The notes beneath the pieces were generated by a model. It saw only the letters and a program-made list of their open reading frames with translations, did not search any database and was not told the origin of the DNA. From Leeuwenhoekiella sp044542075 (GTDB lineage Bacteria > Bacteroidota > Bacteroidia > Flavobacteriales > Flavobacteriaceae), in the NCBI RefSeq assembly GCF_044542075.1, contig NZ_JBITTU010000006.1, positions 261,317-325,316 on the forward strand: a stretch of 64,000 nucleotides of DNA. The letters are read 5' to 3'. The stretch's first letter is position 1. Every line of letters begins with the position of its first letter. The translations under genes were made by a program, and so were the position numbers. Of the stretch, positions 26,709-34,179 are shown one piece after another.

Positions 26709-27290
26709 CTAAATATTTAAGAAATTCTTCAAAATTTGTTCTCCGATAATTCCAGATTTTTCAGGGTGAAATTGCACGCCGTAAAAATTATCTTTCTGTA
26801 AAGCGGACGCATAATCCACCTCATAATGCGTGGTTGCAATCATCTCCTTACATTTTGGTGCATAAAAACTATGTACTAAATACATATGCGCATTTTCAGC
26901 AATATCTTTAAACAACGGACTTTCTAAATTCGAAATTTCATTCCATCCTATTTGAGGAACCTTGACTTCTTTTGAAAATTTAATTACGTCTGCATCAAAA
27001 ATTCCTAAACCGGTTGTATCACCTTCTGTTGAGTGCTTACACATTAATTGCATACCTAAGCAAATGCCTAAAACTGGTTGCTCTAGAGTTGGGATTAGCT
27101 TATCTAATCCGGTAGATCGCAGTTTTGCCATCGCACTACTCGCCTCACCTACTCCCGGGAAAATCACCTTATCAGCAGCTTTAATTTCTTCAGGATTATC
27201 AGATAAAACCGCTTCGATACCCAACCGCTGAAAAGCAAACTTGATACTTTGTATATTTCCGGCACCGTAGTTTATAATTACTAATTTCAT
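26709..27290 (-). CDS. hisH: Imidazole glycerol phosphate synthase glutaminase subunit
   Basis: A 193-residue class I glutamine amidotransferase. It starts MKLVIINYGAGNIQS. The nucleophilic cysteine is in PVLGICLGMQLM, and the His-Glu pair is in VQFHPEKSG. It supplies ammonia to HisF. It lies downstream of hisB with a 26-nt gap and is followed by the four-helix-bundle gene. Confidence 0.96.
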   Translation of the reverse strand: MKLVIINYGAGNIQSIKFAFQRLGIEAVLSDNPEEIKAADKVIFPGVGEASSAMAKLRSTGLDKLIPTLEQPVLGICLGMQLMCKHSTEGDTTGLGIFDADVIKFSKEVKVPQIGWNEISNLESPLFKDIAENAHMYLVHSFYAPKCKEMIATTHYEVDYASALQKDNFYGVQFHPEKSGIIGEQILKNFLNI

Positions 27291-27316
27291 TTTTAAATCT
27301 TAGGTTTTGCTTCTGC

Positions 27317-28474
27317 TTACAACATCCCTTTAGTGCTGGGTAATATCATTTTTTCTGAGTCTCGTTTTACAGCCACTTTTATTGCTTTCGCGAAAGCTTT
27401 AAAAATCGCTTCAATCTTGTGATGCTCATTGGTTCCTTCTGCCTTTACATTAAGGTTTGCTCGTGCTCCATCTGTAAACGATTTAAAAAAGTGGTAAAAC
27501 ATTTCAGTAGGCATTTCTCCAATTTTCTCTCTGTTGAAATCTGCTTCCCAAACCAGCCAATTACGACCGCCAAAGTCTATCGCCACCTGAGCTAAGCAGT
27601 CATCCATAGGTAAACAAAAACCATAGCGTTCTATACCTAATTTATTACCCAAAGCTTTAGCAAAAACTTCTCCCAAAGCAATTGCTGTATCTTCTATGGT
27701 GTGGTGTTCATCTACTTCAAGATCACCATCTACGTGAATTTTAAGATCCATCGAACCGTGACGCGCCAGTTGATCAAGCATATGGTCAAAGAAGGCTAGA
27801 CCTGTTTCAATATTGCTCTTTCCTGTTCCGTCTAGATTTAACTCGATTTCAATAGCCGTTTCATTAGTTTTTCTTGAAATTGAAGCAGTACGCGCTTCTA
27901 ATTTTAAAAACTCATAAATCTTCTGCCAGTCGTTACTCTCGAGTGCAATTACTGCGTCGAGTTCGTCACGTTTAACGGTTATTTCTCCTGTACCCAATTC
28001 GGTATTATCGTTAATAAAAATACCTTTTGCACCCAGGTTTTTAGCCAACTCGATATCTGTAAGACGATCTCCAATAACAAAGCTATTTGCAAGATCATAC
28101 TTTTCAGAAAAGTACTGGGTTAGCATTCCTGTACCCGGTTTACGGGTATTTGCATTCTCGTGCGGAAACGTCCGGTCTAAATATACAGCGTCAAAAACAA
28201 CCCCTTCATTCTCGAAGGATTTCATAATAAAATTATGTACCGGCCAGAAGGTATCTTCCGGAAAAGAGTCGGTTCCCAGACCATCTTGATTGGTAATCAT
28301 AACCAATTCGTAATCGAGCTCCTGAGCAATTTTACTCATGTAAGTAAAAGCTTTAGGATAGAAAATCATCTTCTCAAAAGCATCTATTTGCTCGTCTACA
28401 GTTTCTTTTATTAAGGTTCCGTCACGATCTATAAATAAAACTTTACGGGCTGCGGTATTTTGATTAGCGTTCAT
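27317..28474 (-). CDS. hisB: Bifunctional histidinol-phosphatase / imidazoleglycerol-phosphate dehydratase
   Basis: A 385-residue fusion. The N-terminal HAD-type phosphatase has FIDRDGTLI (nucleophile Asp) and ITNQDG, with GDRLTDIELAKNLG as motif III. The C-terminal dehydratase (from about residue 200) has metal-binding histidines in FFDHMLDQLARHG, DEHHTIEDTAIALG and TNEHHKIEAIFKAFA. It covers steps six and eight. The fused form is typical of Bacteroidota and enterobacteria. A 14-bp perfect palindrome lies within the FAKA codons near the 3' end. Confidence 0.96.
   Translation of the reverse strand: MNANQNTAARKVLFIDRDGTLIKETVDEQIDAFEKMIFYPKAFTYMSKIAQELDYELVMITNQDGLGTDSFPEDTFWPVHNFIMKSFENEGVVFDAVYLDRTFPHENANTRKPGTGMLTQYFSEKYDLANSFVIGDRLTDIELAKNLGAKGIFINDNTELGTGEITVKRDELDAVIALESNDWQKIYEFLKLEARTASISRKTNETAIEIELNLDGTGKSNIETGLAFFDHMLDQLARHGSMDLKIHVDGDLEVDEHHTIEDTAIALGEVFAKALGNKLGIERYGFCLPMDDCLAQVAIDFGGRNWLVWEADFNREKIGEMPTEMFYHFFKSFTDGARANLNVKAEGTNEHHKIEAIFKAFAKAIKVAVKRDSEKMILPSTKGML
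27384..27397. repeat. Perfect 14-bp palindrome in the hisB coding sequence
   Basis: GCTTTCGCGAAAGC, within codons for the FAKA segment. It matches the core of the intergenic TTTCGC/GCGAAA palindromes of this window. Confidence 0.5.
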
Positions 28475-28483
28475 GGTAATAGG

Positions 28484-29536
28484 TTAAGTAAGTTCTTTTA
28501 ATGCGGCTATTAATTTTGTGTTTTCTTGAAAAGTTCCTACAGTAAATCGCAAGGTATTCTCGCACAATGCCTGCGTACTTCTATTACGCACAACGATACC
28601 TTTTTTGATCAATTGATCATATCTTTTATTGGCATCATCAACTCGAGCTAAAATAAAATTAGCTTCAGAAGGAAACACATTTTTAACAAAATCTACTTCA
28701 AGTAATACTTTAGATAAATCATCCCTTTGTTCTAAAATTGAACTGATTTCACTTTTTACAGATTCCGAGTCTAATATGCGCTCAAGTGCTCTTCTTTGAG
28801 TAAGCTGGTTTACGTTATACGGTGGTTTTATTTTATTTAGGACTGCAATAATTTCTGCGGAAGCATAACAAATACCAAGTCGTATACCTGCTAAACCGTA
28901 TGCTTTAGACAGGGTTTGAATAATTACTAAATTAGGATATTCATGTAGTTGCGTTGACCAGCTTTCGCCTTCTGCAAAATCTACATAAGCTTCATCAACA
29001 ATTACAAGTCCTTTAAAAGATTCTAGTAAAGTTTTTATAGATGCCGCTTCAAAGCTGTTTGCAGTAGGATTGTTAGGTGAACATAAGAAGATCATTTTCG
29101 TCTGGTGATCTACCTGATCTAAAATTTTAGCTACATCTGGCTGAAACTCGTACGTAAGTAGTACTTCTCTGTTTGCTATAGCATTTGTAGCCGCTAAAAC
29201 ACCATACATTCCGTATGTAGGAGGTAATGTAATCACATTATCTACGTTAGGCTCGCAAAAAGCTCTAAACAGCAAATCTAAAACTTCATCACTACCATTA
29301 CCTAAAAGAATCTGATCTGTAGGAACCCTCTTTGCAGTAGATAAATGTTGCTTTAAAGTCACCTGTTGCGGATCTGGATACCTATTTACGCCATTATTAT
29401 ATGGGTTTTCATTTGCATCTAAAAACACCATATCATCGTGAAAATCTTTAAACTCATCTCGAGCCGAAGAATAAGGCTTTAATTTAGCCACATTATCACG
29501 TACCAATTTTTCTAAATAGAATGTTTGATTGGGCAT
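28484..29536 (-). CDS. hisC: Histidinol-phosphate aminotransferase
   Basis: A 350-residue class II aminotransferase fold. Landmarks are LDANENPYNNGVNRYPDP near the N-terminus, LLGNGSDEVLDLLFRAF, CSPNNPTAN, VDEAYVDFAEG and TLSKAYGLAGIRLG, which carries the PLP-binding lysine. It transfers an amino group to imidazole-acetol phosphate. It shares one base with hisD and is 9 nt from hisB, so it sits firmly inside the operon. Confidence 0.95.
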   Translation of the reverse strand: MPNQTFYLEKLVRDNVAKLKPYSSARDEFKDFHDDMVFLDANENPYNNGVNRYPDPQQVTLKQHLSTAKRVPTDQILLGNGSDEVLDLLFRAFCEPNVDNVITLPPTYGMYGVLAATNAIANREVLLTYEFQPDVAKILDQVDHQTKMIFLCSPNNPTANSFEAASIKTLLESFKGLVIVDEAYVDFAEGESWSTQLHEYPNLVIIQTLSKAYGLAGIRLGICYASAEIIAVLNKIKPPYNVNQLTQRRALERILDSESVKSEISSILEQRDDLSKVLLEVDFVKNVFPSEANFILARVDDANKRYDQLIKKGIVVRNRSTQALCENTLRFTVGTFQENTKLIAALKELT

Positions 29537-30828
29537 TAGTTTTCTTGTTTAAGTTTATTTAAACGCAGGGTTACCGCATTTTTATGCGCTTGTAAACCTT
29601 CGGCAGCTGCCATAAGTTCTATCGCATTACCTATATTTTGTATCCCTTCTGGAGATAGTTCCTGAAAAGTCATATTTTTCATAAAGCTATCCAGATTTAC
29701 ACCACTGTATTGCTTAGCATACCCATTAGTAGGTAAGGTGTGATTAGTGCCTGAAGCATAATCACCAGCGCTTTCAGGTGTATAATTACCTATAAAAACA
29801 GAACCTGCATTGGCAATATTATCTACATAATACGCATTATCGTCTGTTGCTACTATAAAATGCTCAGGACCATACTCATCTATGAGCTCAAGTGCAATTT
29901 TATGCGTTTCGACAAATATTAATTTGCTGTTTGCGATGGCTCTTTCTGCGATAGACTTACGCGGAAGTACTTCAAGTTGTTTTTCTAGTTCTTTTTCTAC
30001 GGAAGTAATAAAATTTTTTGAAGTAGAAACTAAAATAACCTGGCTATCAACTCCGTGTTCTGCCTGGCTCAGTAAGTCTGAAGCTACAAATGAAGCATCT
30101 GCAGTATCGTCTGCCACAACTAATAATTCTGAAGGACCGGCTGGCATATCAATACTTACGTTATATTTAGTCGCCATCTGTTTTGCAACCGTCACAAATT
30201 GATTACCTGGACCAAAAATCTTATATACTTTAGAAATGCTTTCGGTTCCAAAAATCATTGCACCAATGGCTTGAATACCTCCTACTTTGTAGATTTTATC
30301 TATGCCACATAAGTGTGCGGTAAATAAAATCGCCGGATTAATATTTCCTTCTTTATCTGGTGGAGTACATAAAACAATCTCTTTGCATCCCGCTATTTTA
30401 GCAGGGATTGCAAGCATTAAAATTGTAGAAAATAAAGGAGCTGTGCCACCTGGTATGTATAAACCTACTTTTTGTATAGGTCTCTTTTCTTGCCAGCAAT
30501 TTACGCCCGCAGTAGTTTCTACATGTACAGGAGGTGTTTTTTGAGCTTCGTGAAATCTTTCAATATTACCTTTAGCTAAACGTATCGCCTCTTTTAAATC
30601 TGTATCTAAATTTGCAACGGCAGCTTCAATCTCTGTATTAGAAACTTCGATATTCTCAAATTCAATACCATCAAACTTTTTAGTATAAAAATTGATAGCT
30701 TTATCTCCTTCTGCCTGTATCGCTTTAAACACCCCAAGAACAGTACCTTCTATCTGATCGTATGTTTGAGTGGGGCGTTCTAGTATAGTTGCCCAAGTTG
30801 ATCGCTCTGGTTTATCTATTTTAATCAT
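29536..30828 (-). CDS. hisD: Histidinol dehydrogenase
   Basis: A 430-residue NAD- and zinc-dependent enzyme with the family blocks VGLYIPGGTAPLFSTILM, GPGNQFVTVAKQ, DMPAGPSELLVVAD, LLSQAEHGVDSQ, YGPEHFIVA and SGTNHTLPTNGYAK. It oxidises histidinol to histidine in two steps, the end of the pathway. It is the second structural gene of the operon, 22 nt from hisG. Confidence 0.96.
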   Translation of the reverse strand: MIKIDKPERSTWATILERPTQTYDQIEGTVLGVFKAIQAEGDKAINFYTKKFDGIEFENIEVSNTEIEAAVANLDTDLKEAIRLAKGNIERFHEAQKTPPVHVETTAGVNCWQEKRPIQKVGLYIPGGTAPLFSTILMLAIPAKIAGCKEIVLCTPPDKEGNINPAILFTAHLCGIDKIYKVGGIQAIGAMIFGTESISKVYKIFGPGNQFVTVAKQMATKYNVSIDMPAGPSELLVVADDTADASFVASDLLSQAEHGVDSQVILVSTSKNFITSVEKELEKQLEVLPRKSIAERAIANSKLIFVETHKIALELIDEYGPEHFIVATDDNAYYVDNIANAGSVFIGNYTPESAGDYASGTNHTLPTNGYAKQYSGVNLDSFMKNMTFQELSPEGIQNIGNAIELMAAAEGLQAHKNAVTLRLNKLKQEN

Positions 30829-30850
30829 AGCAATTGATTTTCAAAATAAA

Positions 30851-31711
30851 TTATAAGACCATTTTTTCGATATCACTAACTAAAATACCCTGAGCACCGG
30901 CATCTTTAAGGTTGTCTATTACTTCCCAGAATGCCTGTTTGTCTATTACAGAGTGAACACTACTCCATCCTTTTTCGGCAAGGGGTAAGACGGTAGGACT
31001 TTTCATTCCCGGAAGCATTTTAATTATATCATCAAGACGCTCATTAGGCGCATTAAGAAGTACATACTTATAATCACGGCCTTTCAAAACCGCTTGAATT
31101 CTAAATAAGAGCTTATCTAATATAACCTGACGCTCAGTATCTATTTTAGGAGAAACAGCGAGCACAGCTTCAGATTTCAACATTACTTCTACCTCTTTAA
31201 GATTGTTCTTAAAAAGAGTGCTTCCGCTAGAAACGATATCACAAATCGCATCTGCCAAACCTATATTTGGTGCAATTTCTACCGAACCATTTATAATATG
31301 TAAATCTGCCTTTACGCCAAATTGTGATAAATAATTTATTACTGTATTAGGATAGGAAGTTGCTATTTTCTTCCCCTCAAAATCTTTAACCGAATCATAT
31401 TTTGTGCCTTTAGGCACAGCAAGTGAAACACGACATTTTGAAAAACCTAATTTTTGTGCGATTGAAATATCTTCTCCTTTTTCAATCAAAACATTTTCTC
31501 CAAGAATAGCGATATCTACTACCCCATCTCTCAAATATTGTGGGATATCCCCATTTCTCAAGTAAAAAACATCAAGAGGAAAGTTCGCAGCACTTGCCTT
31601 GAGTTGATCACGGCCGTTATCAATAGAAACACCGCAATCTTTTAAGATTTGTAAAGATTCTTCGTTAAGTCTACCAGACTTTTGAATAGCAATTCTAATT
31701 TTTTGAGTCAT
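30851..31711 (-). CDS. hisG: ATP phosphoribosyltransferase, long form
   Basis: A 286-residue enzyme for the first, committed step of histidine synthesis. It starts MTQKIRIAIQKSGRLNEES, contains the PRPP-binding ICDIVSSGSTL, and has a C-terminal ACT-like regulatory domain (from about residue 215, KYVLLNAPNERLDDIIKMLPG) typical of the long, hexameric, histidine-inhibited form. It is the first structural gene of the operon. Transcription is probably controlled by the attenuator and leader peptide just upstream. Confidence 0.96.
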   Translation of the reverse strand: MTQKIRIAIQKSGRLNEESLQILKDCGVSIDNGRDQLKASAANFPLDVFYLRNGDIPQYLRDGVVDIAILGENVLIEKGEDISIAQKLGFSKCRVSLAVPKGTKYDSVKDFEGKKIATSYPNTVINYLSQFGVKADLHIINGSVEIAPNIGLADAICDIVSSGSTLFKNNLKEVEVMLKSEAVLAVSPKIDTERQVILDKLLFRIQAVLKGRDYKYVLLNAPNERLDDIIKMLPGMKSPTVLPLAEKGWSSVHSVIDKQAFWEVIDNLKDAGAQGILVSDIEKMVL

Positions 31712-31746
31712 TTTTTCTTTATTAAGCTTGAGCTATTCAAACAGAA

Positions 31747-31773
31747 AACCCGTTTGAATGACTCAAACGGGTT
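31747..31773 (-). promoter_or_regulatory. his operon attenuator terminator
   Basis: On the minus strand AACCCGTTTGA and TCAAACGGGTT form an 11-bp stem, followed by TTCTGTTTG, between the leader peptide and hisG. The first arm can alternatively pair with TCAGGCGAGGT at 31810-31820, which overlaps the last codons of the leader. That gives a two-state attenuator: a ribosome stalled on His codons leaves this segment free to form the antiterminator. Confidence 0.82.
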
Positions 31774-31807
31774 ACTGTTATTTATAAGCTAGCTATACAC
31801 AACATTT

Positions 31808-31864
31808 TTACCTCGCCTGAACGCGTGAATAAAAATGATGATGATGTAAAGCTGTTCTTTTCAT
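31808..31864 (-). CDS. hisL: his operon leader peptide
   Basis: An 18-residue open frame, MKRTALHHHHFYSRVQAR, ending in TAA, lies 98 nt upstream of hisG. Four consecutive histidine codons in so short a peptide, followed by a terminator hairpin and an alternative pairing, is the classic design of ribosome-mediated attenuation. It has no sequence similarity to the enterobacterial HisL beyond the His run. Histidine starvation would stall the ribosome at the CAT codons and let transcription run into hisG. Confidence 0.88.
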   Translation of the reverse strand: MKRTALHHHHFYSRVQAR

Positions 31865-31979
31865 ATGTGAATGCGAATTTATAAAAAAAAAGAATAAACC
31901 TATATATGAATCGGATAGTTTTTAGAAGTAAAGTAAATTATTTGAGTTAAAGTGTTATTTTTGAATAAATTCAAAAAGT

Positions 31980-32693
31980 ATGAAGAATTTTTCTGTTGCT
32001 TTTTTAGTGTTTTTAGGATGGTGCATTATTGGCTTCTACTTTTTAAATGCTAGTGATTCATTAAATAGGAGAAGTATATTTAGTAGTTATTTACCTCCGG
32101 CTCAAAAGGTAGTTTTAGATTTTGATGATGTAGATAATTCTCAAAGTCAAAATAATTTAATGAAACAAGAGCTTGAAGATTCTAATATTAATTCATTTGT
32201 AGAAAATAATTTGGCTCGTGGTAATGAGCAATTAATCGAGACATTAAATAAAAGTATAGAGTCTAAGACACTTGCTATAGAGAAAGATAGAGAACGTCTA
32301 AGAGAAGCTCAATTAAATACCGATTCACGTAAAAAAAATACAGTTACACGAAAGGTGGATTATACATTTTATCCTGAATTTTCTATAGGCGGTAGAGTTG
32401 TTGATGATTATTCTTCTCAAGATTTTTTAGATTATATTAAAATTAGACTCGAAAAAAAGCCTAATGCAAAGATTAAGATTATAGGCTATACAGATTATGT
32501 AGGAAGCGACATAGATAACTATAAAGTTGCATTTAAAGAGGCAATTCAAGTTAGAAATTATATCTTAGTACGGCTTAAAATACCTGAAAGTCAAGTTTTT
32601 GCATATTCAAAAGGTGAAAATGATCCAATTGTATTAAATACAAATGAATCTGAAAGAAAGAAAAATAACAGAATAGAAGTGATTATAGAATGA
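31980..32693 (+). CDS. OmpA-domain protein with one N-terminal membrane anchor
   Basis: A 237-residue protein. An N-terminal hydrophobic helix (FSVAFLVFLGWCIIGFYFL) anchors it in the inner membrane or acts as an uncleaved signal. A helical/charged stretch (about 60-115) is followed by a C-terminal OmpA-like domain (about 125-237) with KIKIIGYTDYVGSDIDNYKVAF and SERKKNNRIEVIIE, which binds peptidoglycan in related proteins. TATTTTTG at 31956-31963 matches the -7 box. It overlaps the next gene by 4 nt. Confidence 0.82.
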   Translation: MKNFSVAFLVFLGWCIIGFYFLNASDSLNRRSIFSSYLPPAQKVVLDFDDVDNSQSQNNLMKQELEDSNINSFVENNLARGNEQLIETLNKSIESKTLAIEKDRERLREAQLNTDSRKKNTVTRKVDYTFYPEFSIGGRVVDDYSSQDFLDYIKIRLEKKPNAKIKIIGYTDYVGSDIDNYKVAFKEAIQVRNYILVRLKIPESQVFAYSKGENDPIVLNTNESERKKNNRIEVIIE

Positions 32694-33301
32694 TTCAGTA
32701 CTCAATTTTTATACAGAAAAATTCAGATATGATTTCAATACCATTGATTTACATAGAGGTCTTTTTGTTGATGCTTACCTCTTTCTTAATAGGATATTTT
32801 TTCGCATTCTTTTATCAGAAATCAAAATACCTAAGGAAGTTAAACAAGCTGCAACGCTTGATTAATCTGGATAAAACTGAAGAAGATCCTGTTCAACATA
32901 TAATAAATGAAGAAGAGGATACAGAAGAATATCGTAAGGTTGCTACACTTAAAAACATAGGTAAAAGCAGAAAGAATAAAATAAAAGAAAATACCATTTC
33001 TAGCGTTAAAGATGGTGAGTTAGATTTTGAAAGAATTGGTAACGCAGATGAGACTGATGCTGATAACCTTCAAAAAATAATAGGTATAGGCCCCTTTACA
33101 GAAGAAAAATTAAATGACATAGGCATTTATACTTTTGAACAAATAAGTAAGTTTAATTCTAATGATATAGAGATTGTTACAGAGCTTATTCAGTTTTTCC
33201 CTGATAGAATTATAAATGATCATTGGGTTTCTAAAGCTAAAATGCTAGCCGAAAGCAAACGAAGAACATTTAAAGAACCCATACGTATGAAAAAAGCATA
33301 A
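32690..33301 (+). CDS. Membrane protein with C-terminal helix-hairpin-helix-like domain
   Basis: A 203-residue protein with one membrane helix (about residues 15-42, IPLIYIEVFLLMLTSFLIGYFFAFFY), a charged linker, and a C-terminal domain starting LQKIIGIGPFTEEKLNDIGIYTFEQISKF. The IIGIGP..E.KLN..GI pattern resembles the helix-hairpin-helix fold seen in flap-endonuclease-like or DUF4332-type domains. Here it is tethered to the membrane and coupled to an OmpA-domain protein. The pairing suggests an envelope role; DNA binding is not shown. Confidence 0.72.
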   Translation: MIQYSIFIQKNSDMISIPLIYIEVFLLMLTSFLIGYFFAFFYQKSKYLRKLNKLQRLINLDKTEEDPVQHIINEEEDTEEYRKVATLKNIGKSRKNKIKENTISSVKDGELDFERIGNADETDADNLQKIIGIGPFTEEKLNDIGIYTFEQISKFNSNDIEIVTELIQFFPDRIINDHWVSKAKMLAESKRRTFKEPIRMKKA

Positions 33302-33330
33302 AAAAGCCCCGAATTAAAACGGGGCTTTTT
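33301..33330 (+). terminator. Terminator after the OmpA/HhH gene pair
   Basis: AAAAAGCCCCG pairs with CGGGGCTTTTT around an 8-nt loop. It overlaps the last base of the stop codon, and the symmetric A and T flanks could also serve the opposite gene. Confidence 0.88.
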
Positions 33331-33346
33331 TAGTGTAAAATTAAAT

Positions 33347-34162
33347 CTAATCCTTTCCTAAGATAATTGGAAGACCACTCTCACCAGAACCTATTACTAT
33401 AACTTTAGAATTATTAGATTTAGCAAGCAGTAAAGTAGCTTCAATACCTTTGTCTTTTAAAATTTGATCATTAAGAGATTGACTTAAGATACGGTTAGCA
33501 TCAGACTTACCTTGAGCTTCAATAACTTGTCGTTCTGCCTCTTTCTGAGCAGAAATTAATCTAAACTCGTACTCAAGTGATTCTTGTTCTTGTTTTAGTT
33601 TACGTTCAATAGCCTCCTTAATTGTAGCCGGTAATGTTACATCACGTACAAGAACTTCGTCTAATTGAATATATTGATTTTTTATAATCTTCTTTGTTTC
33701 ATCAAATATTTCTGCTTGTATAGCGTCTCTTTTAGAAGAATATAACTGTTCTGGAGTATATCTTCCTACAACCGAACGTGCTGCAGAGCGTATTGTAGGT
33801 AGAAGAATCCTATTAAGATAATCGCCACCTATTTCCTGATGTAGTTTTCCAAGGTTTTTAGCATCAGGTTGATACCATACCGATGCTTCTAACTTAATAT
33901 CAAGACCATTAGACGATAACACATTCATGATTTCTTTTAATTCCTGTCTACGTACTTCGTAAATAAAAACTTTATTCCAAGGTGCAACAACGTGAAAACC
34001 TTCTCCTAAAGGTGGAGCATCTGTTACAACGCCACCTCCAAAGGGTTTATACAACACACCTGCTTCACCAGAGTCTATAGTGACTGCAGATTTAGCAATT
34101 ATTACAATAAGAATAATTATTCCTATAATTATAGGTACTCCTATTTTTGGTAATCTATCCAT
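33347..34162 (-). CDS. Prohibitin/SPFH (band 7) membrane protein
   Basis: A 271-residue protein with an N-terminal transmembrane helix (IGVPIIIGIIILIVIIAKSAV) and an SPFH domain from about residue 30 (TIDSGEAGVLYKPFGGG ... EGFHVVAPW). An alpha-helical coiled-coil region follows (EAIERKLKQEQESLEYEF...EAERQVIEAQGK). Prohibitin-like proteins form large membrane rings that modulate proteases and membrane domains. It lies 17 nt downstream of the VWA-like membrane protein gene on the same strand. Confidence 0.88.
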   Translation of the reverse strand: MDRLPKIGVPIIIGIIILIVIIAKSAVTIDSGEAGVLYKPFGGGVVTDAPPLGEGFHVVAPWNKVFIYEVRRQELKEIMNVLSSNGLDIKLEASVWYQPDAKNLGKLHQEIGGDYLNRILLPTIRSAARSVVGRYTPEQLYSSKRDAIQAEIFDETKKIIKNQYIQLDEVLVRDVTLPATIKEAIERKLKQEQESLEYEFRLISAQKEAERQVIEAQGKSDANRILSQSLNDQILKDKGIEATLLLAKSNNSKVIVIGSGESGLPIILGKD

Positions 34163-34179
34163 ATATTTAAAATTTCAAT

